Source of the DNA: Epiperipatus broadwayi
Lineage: Eukaryota > Onychophora > Udeonychophora > Euonychophora > Peripatidae
DNA length: 64,000 bases
NCBI GenBank assembly: GCA_028023455.1
Contig: JAQFVV010012441.1
Location: 7,634,625-7,698,624 of the forward strand
Direction of reading: 5' to 3'
Position numbers and translations under genes: made by a program. Position 1 is the stretch's first letter. Every line of letters starts with the position of its first letter. The notes under the pieces were generated by a model. That model had not been told where the DNA came from. It saw only the letters and a list, made by a program, of their open reading frames with translations, and did no database searches. This document shows positions 1-12,411 of the stretch, one piece after another.

Positions 1-2384
1 AAGCTGTATTTAGCTTATTTTGCCAGCTGTTTTGAAATCCTATTATATTAAGAATAATAATTGATCGCTCTGTGCTTGTTATTATGATATTTTTGATGTA
101 GTTTTATATTGATTAAATATTGATTATGGTTTGCACAATTAAAATTATAAATTGAGTTTAAAAGATTACTCTTATCAAAGTAATAGACTAGCCATAGAGA
201 TGCAGATGGAAGTATATTTTGTAATGTATTATTAATTTGACTTCGCTAAATATACCCTTTCTCCCTAGTGAAATCTGGCTCTATATGCAGCTTAAGTATC
301 TATTAAACTAGATTAAGCCTAACACTATTATACTTATATAATGTAATATAGTCACTTACATAATCTGGCCTTACGGCATACCAAATAATAATAAGGTGAT
401 CGCTTACATTCCACTTTGGCATTTTCAGTCATGGACATCTTTTGAATTATTAATTAATCTATTGATTAAAAGGGGGGACAAAATCTTAGCTTAACTAAGG
501 TAATGTGTAATTAAAATCAAAAAATATATTATATCAACTATATGTTACCAAAGGAAAACTAAGGAATTTAGTATTTTAATCTGTAAATTTGAATTTATTT
601 TAAAATATACGTTATTTTATTCAATTTGTTCCAAAAATAAAATTTGGTGTTGTCACAGTTTTTTCTTGGTAATTAAAATTACATGAGATAAAACTTTTAT
701 ATAAATAGTTTTGAAAAAAAATTTTTCTCTCCCTTGTTTTATTTCTTCAACTTTATGCTGGTGTCATTAAAGTGAAGTTGCAGAATAGTGTGACATGATT
801 GAACCCTCTCTAGATTGGAAAGCTTTCCTATGACTCCAAATCCTTCCTTATATCTTAAAAATGGTCCAGATAACATTGTCTATTTAATATATGTGAACCT
901 ACAAACCACCATCAATGAAAAAATCTGATCATGATAAAGTAAATCTTCTAAATTGTGAAAATCTGATTGTGAATCTAAATGAAAAACCACTGAATTCTGA
1001 ATTCTAAGTTGAAACTAGTCTTCCGATCTGAACTTGAAAATTTATATCTATGTAAAAATAAAATTCCTTCAAATATAGTTATAGGGGGCTAAAAATCTGT
1101 TAAATGCTAAACTATTTTATTCATATGAAAGCGAAAGTAAATATGTAAAGTCATTTGAATTTATCAACTTTCTTTGTTCTGGAACTAAAGACTTTCTAAA
1201 TGCCATATTGATTTGTCATCTAAGCATTTTGTTTGTACATTTTTAAATTAACACTTATAATTTGTTTGTTAATGATAGTTATTTAATATATTTATTATCA
1301 TTTTTATAAAATTTGCTTAGTTTGTAAAATTCAAAATGAGAGCAAATTGTGGGAATATAATTCTAAATCATTTTATTCAGATTAACTGCTACAATAAGAA
1401 AATCAATAATAACCCAGAAGTTGCTCATTATTAGTGATTTTAATCTTTGTTTTTTTTTATTGATGTAAGTTATAAGTTAATGCATAATGTAAATTTGAGA
1501 TGTCAGTAGCATTAAAGAGGAAACAGATGAATATCTTAATGATTGCTTGTTTAAGTTAAGTTTTTAATGAGTATTTATGTTATAAATGTAATTAATGTAG
1601 GAAAATTTGTTATTTTAAAACTGTTAATCAGAATTTCATTTTGGTGTTACATATGGCATATATGTATAAAAATAGTTTAAAAGATTTGGGATGCATGGTG
1701 CTAAAATAGCTAATTTCTTAAAAAAAAAAATTAAATTAAGATTGTCATAATAATGTTTGTAAGAATTTAAATTTTGTTAATATAAATTTATAAGTGGTTA
1801 AAAAATATTGTAAAGCTATTTACAAGTTAAAATAATAACAAAAAGCAGAATAATTTAATATTGTATGGTTGGATATGACTGGTCTTGGCTATATTTAAAA
1901 CATGTATTTAATATCTTGTTAAATAAGCATTAAAAACCATTAATTTTTAATATAATGTTTAATAGTTGAATAAGTTATTAAATTTATCTTTTAAAATTAA
2001 GTTTAAACCTGTATAATAATTATTTGTTAAATTCTTTTGATTCTTATAGTGTATTATATGTTTTAATTTTAGTAATGTTATAAAATGTCAAAATTTATTA
2101 TTCTAAATTTTTATTATTATTATTTAATATTTTCAATATGTTATTTTTTGTAATTGGATATTTATTTAGTTGTTTGCAGACAGTAAATTAAAAAATTGCA
2201 ACATTTGTCTGAAAAGTAGATCACATGACTGATAATATATGTGGATTGTGCATGCATAGTTTTAAAAAAAGTTTTTAAATACTTTCTAAAATACATTTGC
2301 AGAATTGAAACATTTTATATATGAGAAGAAATTTATTAATAAATATTATTTAATTTTAAAGATATTTTAAACTTGTGTTAAAAC
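1..2384. other. Gene-poor AT-rich DNA
   Basis: I see no exon, RNA gene or recognisable transposon here. All frames are broken by frequent stops and the only open stretches are short AT-rich runs. The plus strand is visibly richer in T than A over long stretches, which is compatible with intron, 3' UTR or intergenic DNA. Confidence 0.5.
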
Positions 2385-2450
2385 AGGCAAAACTCACTAT
2401 ATGTATTGCCTAAGCAAGCATAAAAAATGGTGATCATGTGATATTTATTG
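2385..2450 (-). mobile_element. MITE end fragment (family M1)
   Basis: About 65 bp that read, on the opposite strand, like the start of the element at 62034. The shared block is GGTGATCATGTGATATTT preceded by GCAAGCATAAA, and the gene-side end carries GGCAAAACTC as at 62098. Only one end of the element remains. The related copies are near 21051, 32618, 38896 and 62034. Confidence 0.55.
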
Positions 2451-5400
2451 GTTTATATTTTAAACTACTAAATGTTAGCTAAAATTGCTACATTTGAATT
2501 AAATATGTTATAATTTCATAAAACTAATAAGAATTAGTAAAATGTATTGATTTAAATATTTTGTTTGATTATAAAATTAATTGAGAATTAAATATTTATC
2601 ATATTATTATTTAAAAATAATGATGATTATAATTTTATTTCTGATTTTTAAAAGTACATAATTGGTAAATATGTAAATGAGTCTAAAATCTGAGGATTTG
2701 TTAACCAATCAAAATTGTCTAAAAATAAATATAAAAATTGTATGTAATTAAAATTATTGGTTATTCTTATTGCTATTACTATTCTTATTATTGTTAGTTA
2801 TTGTTTTAATTTTTTTTTATAAAGTAGTATCAATTTGTTAACAATCAATTATTTTAAAGTTTAATATAATTTTCTTTTATAAAAATCTAAAGGATTAAAT
2901 TAATATTTAATTCAACTAAAAAAATATGTGAGTAATTTAATATATTTCCTACCAGTCACTATTTGAAAGCTTAATTAAAATTCATTGGTAAACCATAGAA
3001 CAGGAACCTATTATTAGTGGGGGGAAATTCAAGATGAAAAACCGAAGAGTTATAGGAACACAATTTTTCCCAGTGCTATATAAAAATTTATCTGTGATTT
3101 GCAGAGTACTTTGGAATTGCAAGCAAAGATTATTCAGAAGTATGTGTTATATAGTGGAGATGTCTGTAATTATAAATTTTAAAACTTTTAAAAAATATTA
3201 TTCAAAAAAAAATTATTGGAGAAGATGAAAATATAATTTACTTTTTATTTCTGTAAGATATTTGAGATGAGGCTATAAATATAATGCTCTCTCTCTATTT
3301 TTAATATTTTATTGACATTATTTTGAAAGAATCATACTATTTTGAATGAGGAAATATTCATCTTTGATGCATGCGAACTAAGTTTTAAGCTTTTGGAAAT
3401 GAGTATTTTTAAAAAAAACTGTTATAAAGGATATAATTCTTTTAATGAAAGTTATAATGAACAAATGAATATTTGAGTATTTAAGAAACCTGCTGTCTTA
3501 ATTACTATAACTTAATTTCAAAGAAGAAGAAAGATTGATAATAAAGCAGAATATTATTATACCAGAAGTAAATGACTTTTGTATTTGAAACTTGGATTCA
3601 TCTGTTCATCTTTATTAGGATATAATATTAAAATGGAAAAACATTTGTTTATGCTAATTTATGCATTTATGAAATGTCATGAATGTGATGCATCGCTTTC
3701 CGAAGAAGGAATTTACGTGCACAGAAGGAATGGATAATCTATCTGAAATGAATACTTTAAGTGATATCACATCAATTGTTCCTATCCTTGGAGAATATTT
3801 GCAGAAATAAACTGTGTAAATATCTTCCAACCAAGGATGGATAACATTTTTTCAGATTTTCTTGGATTATTTTTTTTTTTTACTATTGTGTTTGTTTTAC
3901 GCACTGGGGAGAAGAAAGTTAAGAAAGCTTGAAGGAAAAAAAAACTTTAGACAATACTCATCGCTTAGCAATAGCAACCCCTCAGTTTATTATCTGAACA
4001 TTTTATTGAAGGACATTTATGAAGAGGAATACGTAACTTTAGTTTTCATTATTATAATTTTAAAAATACTAACATTACAATTATAATTTATTTATAGATT
4101 ACAGGAAAGGTTACATTTTAGGAACTTTTAATTATAATAATATTAACTTTAAAACTTTTAACGATTTTTTTTTAAAAAAACTTTCAAAACATTTCTTTAA
4201 AATATATTAGTTTTGCCGATCGTTTGTATAAATGTTGTTTGTAAATTTTTTTTTTGTTATATTTTATGAAATTTGGACCAGAAGACTTCAAAGAATGTGA
4301 TTGCAAAAGGCAAATCACATAGGTAATTTAAATGGTTATAATTATTATATGATGTTAATTTTTTTTTTTAGAATTGCTTTGAATTTTAAAAAAATTTATC
4401 TTATTGTTATATGAATGAATGAACATGGGGATGTGTAAGTTAATAATACATAGATTTTTTTTCTTATTTAGTGAAATAATCTATGAGAAAATATGCATAT
4501 ATTTTTATTATAAAGATCGTTATAACTTTATTACTGATCATAATTTTTATGATTCTTTGCTAAATGAACTGTATTATATTTATTTTAAATATCTGATATT
4601 GAATGAATATTTTAAATCAAACTCATTTGTATTTGTGGATAAGTTTATGTGTAAAACCTTTTCTTATAGTAGTCATGGTTGGATAAAATAATGTGTAACT
4701 TTGTTTAATATTGGGAAAATTGCCTAGTTATTTTACAATGTTGATTGTCTAAATTTATTTCAAATTTTTAAATGGTAGTGATAGGGAAGTAAGAAAATGA
4801 AACCCTGAATTCTTATATTTGTAGGATGTGTTAAGAAGATAGGAGAATTAACCTATATATTATATCTAAGGAGTTACTATGCAAATATAGTTAACATAGC
4901 CCTGTACTTTGTATTTATTTCCATGGACAGTTGTTTGATATTTGTATTTATTGGGCTGTAAGTGCTAAAAGAAAGCCAAGACATTATTTTCTAAGTTATT
5001 AGACAAAGTCATACCTATTGTTTTTTTACACTGATTGTGGATTATAGAATTATTTTGTACTATTGAGTCTTTACTGTAGTTATTCTTTCATGTTCTATGC
5101 ATTGTATCACTTTCAGAATTTTATTAGTAACACATTGTGTAGTCTTGTATTTTTTTTTGAAAGATGAATAATGGATACATTTAGAAAGATGAATCGTTTT
5201 AAAAAAGACAAGATAGGTTTTGGTATTGAGAAGAAAATACAAATGATATTGAGTGCATAATGCTGATGCTAAAAATAATTAAGGAATTATAATTTTGCTT
5301 AATATTTTGATGATAAAGGAATTATAATTGTTCCTAATTTATATTTTTCAAATATTTTTGATACTTTCGATTTTTCATAAATTGACATTTTTGTAGAGCA

Positions 5401-6329
5401 ATGCATAATGAAACATCAAATGAAAAACATTAATGTATGATGAATGCTTATATGTTACTTTAAATTTGTATATTTTATGTCGTTTTGAACACAAAACACA
5501 CTTCATAAATTTAGAATGGTGCCAAGCAAATTATTATTTAGTACAAGAATGAACATTGTTTTATTGGTTTATCTTTCATTAACTTGGAATAAACCTAAGA
5601 ATATGTTTTGGTTAATATATATTTATGCTAAATATTTTTTATACTTACTGAAAGTAAATTAATATTGATTATTAATTGATCTAGTAATAAATCTAGTATG
5701 ATATTGTATGTGAATAATAGAATTAGAGTAATTATATATGTATTCCTGAATAAAAATTCATAAACTGTAGTAAAAGCTTACATATTTATGATTTTTTAGA
5801 TTGAAAATTTGTAACTCAATCTTTTTTTTATTTTTTAATTTTGTATATTTTGTTTAAATTTTAATATAATATTTATGAATTTTTTTAAGATTGTAAATAT
5901 TTTTTGTACATAATTGTTCTATAGAATAGAATAAATTTGTTAAAATTGTTTTTATAAAACTTGTTGTCCATGTTACTTACTACCATAAGTTTCGATCCAC
6001 AAAATTCAAAATTAAACATGTAATATATTTTGCATATTATAATTTTAAATGATTTATTTATTTAAATAATGATAATTATTATTCAGAATATGACACAGTA
6101 CTATCCTATAGTATAAGATTATTTTAGTCATGATTTATTATTTAAAATACTGTCATATAATTAAGTACATTTCTTCTTGCCACATATTGTTCAGATTATA
6201 TCATACTTTTAATATGCCACATGATAAATAAAAGAATCACATTATTCTTATTATTAGTAGTAACCAGATTATTGAACAGTAAATGTAGTACCAATTGTTA
6301 GTTAAATTAAGTGCAGGAGTATTATTATT
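2451..6329. other. Gene-poor T-rich region, possible transcript 3' end
   Basis: No supported coding sequence. Short open stretches at 3034-3228, 3862-4086 and 4419-4691 have low-complexity Phe/Tyr/Lys/Ile/Asn composition typical of chance ORFs in AT-rich DNA. An AATAAA at 5930-5935 followed within about 30 bp by the GT-rich stretch TTGTTGTCCATGTT looks like a plus-strand cleavage/polyadenylation site. Together with low repeat density over the first 6 kb, this could be the end of a long untranslated exon; that is inference. Confidence 0.3.
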
Positions 6330-6692
6330 TATTATTATCTTTATTATTGTTGTTGTTTGGGTGTAGTTGAGAATGATGCAAAATCCCTCATCATACCTGG
6401 CTGCAGGATATTATAAACTAATTAGAGATTTTATTTGACGAACCTGAGATAATTATATTTTAATAACAAAGAATATAATTTATTTAGTAATATTATATTA
6501 AAGTATTTATAATATTTTTAAAGTCTTAAGAATTCTATGGATTTATATTATTTGAAATAAAAGGGGGGGGTAGTGTTCTTATGTCATTGAGATTGTATCT
6601 TTTGGGACATATACTCAATGTAGTCCTACTACTTTACCTTTTACCAAATGTCTCATGATATTATTATTATATTATTTTATTATTTAAATCAA

Positions 6693-6737
<45 letters not shown>

Positions 6738-6850
6738 TAAATCGAACTATATTCTTTATTATTATTATTTGAGCTAGTCGAATGGTAAAAATTATCATAA
6801 GATATTATTAATACTCGTTCCTATTATATTAAGATTGAAAGTTTTAGCCA
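6330..6850 (+). repeat. Dispersed repeat, copy 1 (family R1)
   Basis: This block shares an ordered series of segments with 54590-55090: an ATT-rich stretch, a GAACCTGAGA-type block, then a run of G followed by TAGTGTTCTTATG.CATTGAG, then CTCAATGTAGTC, ATGTCTCATGA, and an AATT-rich stretch ending in GAGCTAGT. No coding capacity is seen. It may be a SINE, a MITE or an LTR piece; the ends are not resolved. Confidence 0.5.
6692..6737. repeat. (ATT)n microsatellite
   Basis: About fifteen uninterrupted ATT units lie inside the dispersed repeat copy 1, flanked by the near-duplicate phrases TATTTAAATC.AA on both sides. Confidence 0.9.
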
Positions 6851-7373
6851 GAGCATTATTTTATTTATGTTTATGGATTTGATTGAATGATGGTGAGAGT
6901 ACAATATATTGTATAACATATGAAAAGTCTTAATTATTTACACACATTCTTTCGACTATAGAAATTTTATTTAATTAATATATATGCACTTGATTGTTAA
7001 AGTTGCTCTGGTATGCCTTAGTTGCATTTTATCTCAAATAATGCTGATTTCCCAATGCAGTACTTAAATAGGTATTATGATTGCTAAGATGTGAATCTTC
7101 TACAATAATTAGTATAACCTTTTTGAGTACAGTCGTGATGAATTTAACTGCAGTGAGATTGATGTTTAAAGTATTTTCATGCACATCCATTGAGTCATCT
7201 TAATAAGGAGAACCACCAGCTTTAGCTTTACTTAAATACATTAATTAAAATTATGGAAATATTTTGGGATAGTATATAAAAGATGTATATTGCTTTATTT
7301 TATAGATGTATGCATATAAAATTGTGAAAACAGGGTTATTTGTCAAAAATATCTATTATGTATTTATAATTAT

Positions 7374-7480
7374 AGGGGATTTGAACACAGACTTTCAACC
7401 TTCCTTCAGTTATCCACTCTATCTCAAAACCACCAATACACATGACTATATACATGTGAAAAAGGTAAATGATCTATAAT
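7374..7480 (-). mobile_element. tRNA-like SINE fragment (family S1)
   Basis: On the minus strand this reads as the S1 repeat found at 20070-20220. It has CATTTACCTTTTTCACATGT, then a GTGGATAACTGAAGG block, then a pol III B-box-like TGTTCAAATCCCC. The ordered match of these blocks supports one family. The body of the SINE upstream is not recognisable. Confidence 0.55.
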
Positions 7481-9550
7481 GTTTATATAATTTAAGATTA
7501 TAATATTACATTGATAAGAAATATGACTTGTGATATAATTAATATTTAATAATAAATATGATTTATAGCATTATACTATTAAATTGATAATAAATATTCC
7601 CTTTTAATCTACTTAGGTTAGAGTTTGCTCTTTTAATGTTACAAGACCTACAATACTATTATTTATATAATAGCCAGTGCCTTATTTCAATGAGACTGGT
7701 GATTGTATGTAATCTAGTGGCCATATTAAATATTGGTAATTGTTGTTGAGTCTCAAGAGTTTGTAGTTGTAGATTTTCACTAGCAAACTTCAATTTTCTA
7801 TAGGGATCAGTGTATGGAACATCAAGAAAGACCAACATAAATAAAAAAAATTTAGATGATAAATCTAACGGTGCTCTCTGATGATCAATGTTGGCCACAA
7901 CTAATTTCTTTGTCCATTGCAACGTGCTCTTTGATATTTTATGGATAAATTTATATATGCTCTATAAACAAAAGCATTTATCACAACTAGATAAAACAAA
8001 CACTGCAGTTAAGCAGTAATATTTTGTCATTGCAATACTTTATAAATATTTGCCCTTCCTTCTTTTTAATATAATTTATAATAGCATTGTTAATTTTAGT
8101 GGGTATTTATACAACATTAAAAATGTAAATTTAGTTAATATCATTTCTAAATCCACATTCACAATAGCTATGAAGATTATAATTCAAATCATAGCTCAGT
8201 GTCCTCTCTCCACACTGGTCAATTTGCTTTAAAAATAAGACAATGACAAAAAATTTAGTCTCAGGAAGAGTATGCCTCTAATTAAAAATATCTCAATATT
8301 AATTTACTGACCAAGTTGATTAAAGCCATAAACATATAAATTGATTATCTGAGGAAAAATAGAAAGCTAATTTGAATATTTTCCAGCTGTCTAAATTTTT
8401 TATTAAATTAATACAAATTAGATTAAATTACTATTAAAAAGTTAGATTCTGTTTACAGCATTTAGATAAAAATGCTTGCTAGTGAGAAAAAGAAACGAAT
8501 AGAGAAATGAATATAAAAGTTATGAACAAAAGTTTATATTTTTAATTTTAACTTGCAGTAAACAGCATTAAATTTAATTTTATATCTCAATAAATGTTAA
8601 ATATTAATAATAGCAAAAAAAAATTTTTTTTTTAATTTCTTTGAAAAAAATATACATATATTCCCACAATCCTCTACTGCAGAACGTCTATATTGCTGTA
8701 AACACTAGAATTTTTATATTTAATACAGTAAATATTTCAAATAAATCTAATTTGCATTCCATTAATAAAAGAGTAAAAATATATATAGAGAGAAAGGATT
8801 TTAGTTTTTGATACAAGCATAATATATCATTTTTTTAAATAAAAGGATTTATAATTTATTCAAAGAAATAATTCAAATTTACAATAGCAGAAAATGATAT
8901 TTTTTACTGAATTTTAATAATAATAACAATAATAAATATGTGAGCGCGGTAAAGAAAATTAAATCAAAAAAATGAATAATATACAAATAACTGTATAGAG
9001 TTGCTAAAAGTTTTTAACAAACTTTTAAATAATATTTTAGATAATCTATAATACAAAATAACCTATTTAGTGGCATTCATGTTTATATCTTTCATGCTTT
9101 CAAATAAAGTATACATTCTCTACTTTGCATATAGGTAAAAGATCGAACAGTCATTAAATAGTTCATTGCTTGGTAAAGAGCTCTTCAACAGCTTTCATTG
9201 AGAAATAATGAAGGAAAAAGTAGTTCTCATCAAGCTTGTCAACTTTCCGATGAAAAGATTTTAATACTTTTCTCCCTTATTATTCCTTCTAAGTGACAAT
9301 TATGAGATACCCATTTACTGATCAATGTTGGATAATTAGTGGTGTTAGTTACAATTCAGGTACCTGGAAAAAATCTTAAACCTGATTAACACACAAAACA
9401 ATTTTTATATTTTACTCAACCTGAATTCAAACCCTATGGCATATCCTGATGGGTATATATTTATCACTATGCCATAACTCTTGGGTATATATTTATCATT
9501 ATGCCATAACTCTAACTCTTTGTTTATATTAATATAATATATATATATAT
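7481..9550. other. Gene-poor AT-rich DNA with a small tandem duplication
   Basis: No gene is seen. At about 9452-9515 a 33-bp unit containing GGGTATATATTTATCA and ATGCCATAACTCT occurs twice in tandem, next to a GAATTCAAACCC block that may be the B box of an old tRNA-like element. The region ends in an (AT)n run into which the LTR element at 9551 inserted. Confidence 0.45.
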
Positions 9551-10016
9551 TGTAACGATATATAAATATGTCGTTACATTAATTTAAAATAAAAACTTAA
9601 AAGTTCGCAAATAAAAGTAAAAAACTAAACGCTAAAATTAAAATATTGTTAAACGTATATATATATTCGCACAGATGCTAAACTTTAAAAATATTTTTTT
9701 CATAAACAAAAAAAAAAAAGTATTTGAACGTATTGTTTTTAATAAAAAAATACAAGATTGAAATATAAAAATATTTTAATAAAAAAAAATAACGTAAGTT
9801 AAAATAAAAACAGGTATTAATTAATTCCTGTAATCTATAAATGGAAATGATTGTTTATTAATTATCTAAAAGCTGTTTAATTAAAAAGTCAGATGAAAAG
9901 TTAGATAAGAGAAGAAAGAGATTTTAGCTTGACCAATGGAAGCACTAAGCCTTGGCTCGGACCCTAATGAAAGTGATGGATTGGTGACGTTTTGTTCATT
10001 GAATCCTTGTGGATAA

Positions 10017-10026
10017 TATAAAAAGG
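10017..10026 (+). promoter_or_regulatory. LTR TATA box
   Basis: TATAAAAAGG lies about 470 bp into the LTR and is followed by GAAAATAC. The equivalent TATAAAAGG is kept at 12896 in the otherwise divergent middle LTR and at 14376 in the 3' LTR. Conservation in the same relative position supports a pol II core promoter defining the U3/R boundary just downstream. Confidence 0.6.
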
Positions 10027-11536
10027 AAAATACAGTTTTTTCGGACAGTTCCAGCGTTATGTGTTTGAGAGATGGGGTATGACGCACATACCACACTCTC
10101 CATAAAAAAAAATAAAATGAAAAGACTGTGATACCTTGAACCAGCTATTGCCATCTCCAGAACATTACCTTCCAACGGAGGCGTCGGGGGAATTAAAAGC
10201 ATAAACCTGGACTCTTCTACCATAAGCTATATGAAATGAACAATTGTGAAAATCAATTAAGAACTTTCGTCAAGTTTTACAAATTGATAAACAAGCCAAC
10301 CGAAATGTTAAAACGGACTCTTATCTGACTTTTGTAAGTTTTTAAATCAAATTAATAATGTTTAATTTTATATGTTTTCCGATTGATAAACATCATTTCC
10401 ATTTTTTTTCTTATTGTAAAGATTATTAATAATGTATGAAATTTAAGTTGTTTATAGATGCTTGCATGGATTCGTTTGTGGTTAATTATATTTTGGTTTT
10501 CATATTTGATCAAAATATATAGACATTCGATAAATAATGATACCTTACGGTGAGTATCTAAAATGTATTTATTCGGATGTCTTTTAAGTTATTGGTGACA
10601 ACGCAAGTATCTTATGGTGAATACTATTGGGTTACTTATAAGTTTCCCTCTGCGATTGTCGGTATCAATAATTTTGTATTTTGATCGTTTATGTTTATTT
10701 TGAAATGTTTTTGATCGTGGAATCTATGTAATCGATCTATACCCAACATTTTTAAACAAATCTGTGCAAACGTATTTAAATGTTAAAATTAAGTCGGACG
10801 TGAATGGCTATATAGTTTTGTAAAGTTGTATTAAGAGAGGGTAATCTTAGGTTATTCATTTCGTAGTTGAATTGGTTCAATGGATTGGATATATTTGTGT
10901 AATTAGTAGATGTAGTATGAGGTCCGCTACGGGCAGGATTATAGATATACGCCACACACTCTCTGTTTGCCTATGGATGGGTTTGTAAGTCGGCAGAAGA
11001 CCGCAGTCCATTCCTATGGAGTTTTTTGTTTATTGTTCTACTTGCCAACAGATGTCACATTCCTGTTGGTGGAGAATCAATATCTTCTCTATTTCTACTT
11101 ATTGTTCAGATGTACATTCCTGACAATATAGTATTTTGTGTTGTCGTATCATGCTACATTGAATACATGAATGTATCAGATGGATTGGCGCCAATTTGGT
11201 TGCGAAATTTGTTGCCTAAGGTTAAATCAGGGAAGAATATTTTCTTTTCAAATGCAGATCTATGTAGTCTATTCATACTTGACTATCTAAATAATAATTA
11301 AACTCATTGGAACTTAGTTAAATGTAAAATTAAAAGTTAATATAAAAATCTAAAATGTTAAACTTATTCCTCAAAATTTAAATATTATTTTATATGTGCG
11401 TAAATAAATATTTTTTATATGTTAATTTCTGGCAGTGGCTTTTACTCTTTGATATTTAAGATATAAATTAAGATATAGATTTTTATCTCTGTGTCTCCAC
11501 TGAGCTAGTGACTTGGGCTAACGATCGGAATATTTA

Positions 11537-11542
11537 AATAAA
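11537..11542 (+). promoter_or_regulatory. LTR polyadenylation signal
   Basis: AATAAA sits in the phrase ATATTTAAATAAAGTG, about 135 bp before the LTR end. The phrase is also kept in the middle LTR near 13170 and in the 3' LTR near 15897. It is a plausible signal for retroviral-type 3' end formation in R. Confidence 0.5.
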
Positions 11543-11674
11543 GTGTAATCTTAACAGCGCGTATCTGCCTACTTTATAAATTTTTCTAGGCTCAAATGCC
11601 TAGATGGCGCCCTTGTAGTGCAGATATTGTTTTTGCGGTTAGATTCGATCTTCACTTGCATTCCGATTGGTACA

Positions 11675-12411
11675 AACTGGCGAACCAACTCAGGCCGATC
11701 TTTAATAAACCACAAATACCCTGAGCAAATTTTGTCAAAATGAAATATTTTATCTGGTTACATAAGTCGTATACTTGAAATCTTATAAAAGCACTGCCAG
11801 AAAGAAATTGCGCATATATATTAAACACGAGAAAGTATAAATAATTTTAAAACTAATTTTTGTTAAAAAAAAAAAAAAGTCAAAAGGTTGCGATTGATAT
11901 GTTTTTGTTGTTGTAATATAAATTATGCTTTAAGGTGTATAGGAGCGCACAGCCACATAAGTTTATGATCGAAATGTGATGCCTTACGATGAGTACCTTC
12001 GGGAATTACTTCAGTGTAACCCTATGTATGCATTTCAATCAGTCATAAATAAGTTGGTGGTATTTATAATTGTGCTGCAAATATACACGTTTAAAACCAT
12101 TATTTCTTAAAACATATTTATCTCAATGCAACCTCCTAAATAAATTATTTATAAAATAACTTGCTTGTCATGCCGTATGTAAAAATAAAATATATAAAAT
12201 AAAATAGAACACTTGTGGGGAGGGGTGTAAACGTAAATGGTCCTTAGGTAAGCGATAGTCAACATTTTCTTTTTCTTTTTGTATATAGTCTTTTTGTAAA
12301 ATTATTAACCGGATGTTTTGTCAATATTTCGTCAATCGTGTACCGTAATTACTAACCCTAAGTAAAAAGTTTTTTTTTTTTATCTTTTTTTTTTAAGCAA
12401 CTTTACTGATA
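11675..12411 (+). other. LTR element internal region, first copy
   Basis: Three bases after the LTR comes TGGCGAACCAACTC, a candidate tRNA primer-binding site starting with TGG; I cannot assign the tRNA. A TCTTTAATAAACCA block and the run CACTGCCAGAAAGAAATT.CGCATAT recur in the second internal copy. No ORF longer than a few dozen codons is present. A purine-rich GGGGAGGGGTG tract lies about 190 bp before the next LTR, and TTTACTGATA immediately precedes that LTR. Confidence 0.6.

Larger units (their letters stand above)
9551..11674 (+). repeat. 5' long terminal repeat (2124 bp)
   Basis: It opens with a short inverted motif: TGTAACGA, about 12 bp of AT, then TCGTTACA. It carries a TATA box near 10017, an AATAAA at 11537-11542, and the conserved 3' block with CTAGATGGCGCCC shared by all three LTRs. 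The 71- to 91-codon open stretches on either strand recur in the 3' copy only because the DNA is duplicated; they have no recognisable domain. Identity to the 3' LTR is visibly very high: a few dozen scattered substitutions at most, plus one-base length changes in A and T runs. Confidence 0.75.

Noticed and set aside
3670-3810. Possible small exon (MKCHECDASLSEEG in one frame, GMDNLSEMNTLSDITSIVPI in another)
   Set aside because: Two overlapping frames look protein-like, but neither has convincing splice sites or a recognised family; probably chance. Worth one blast only.
9881-11301. Paired ORFs of 71, 75 and 91 codons repeated at 14240-15661
   Set aside because: They recur only because the LTR is duplicated, show no domain or signal, and overlap each other on opposite strands.
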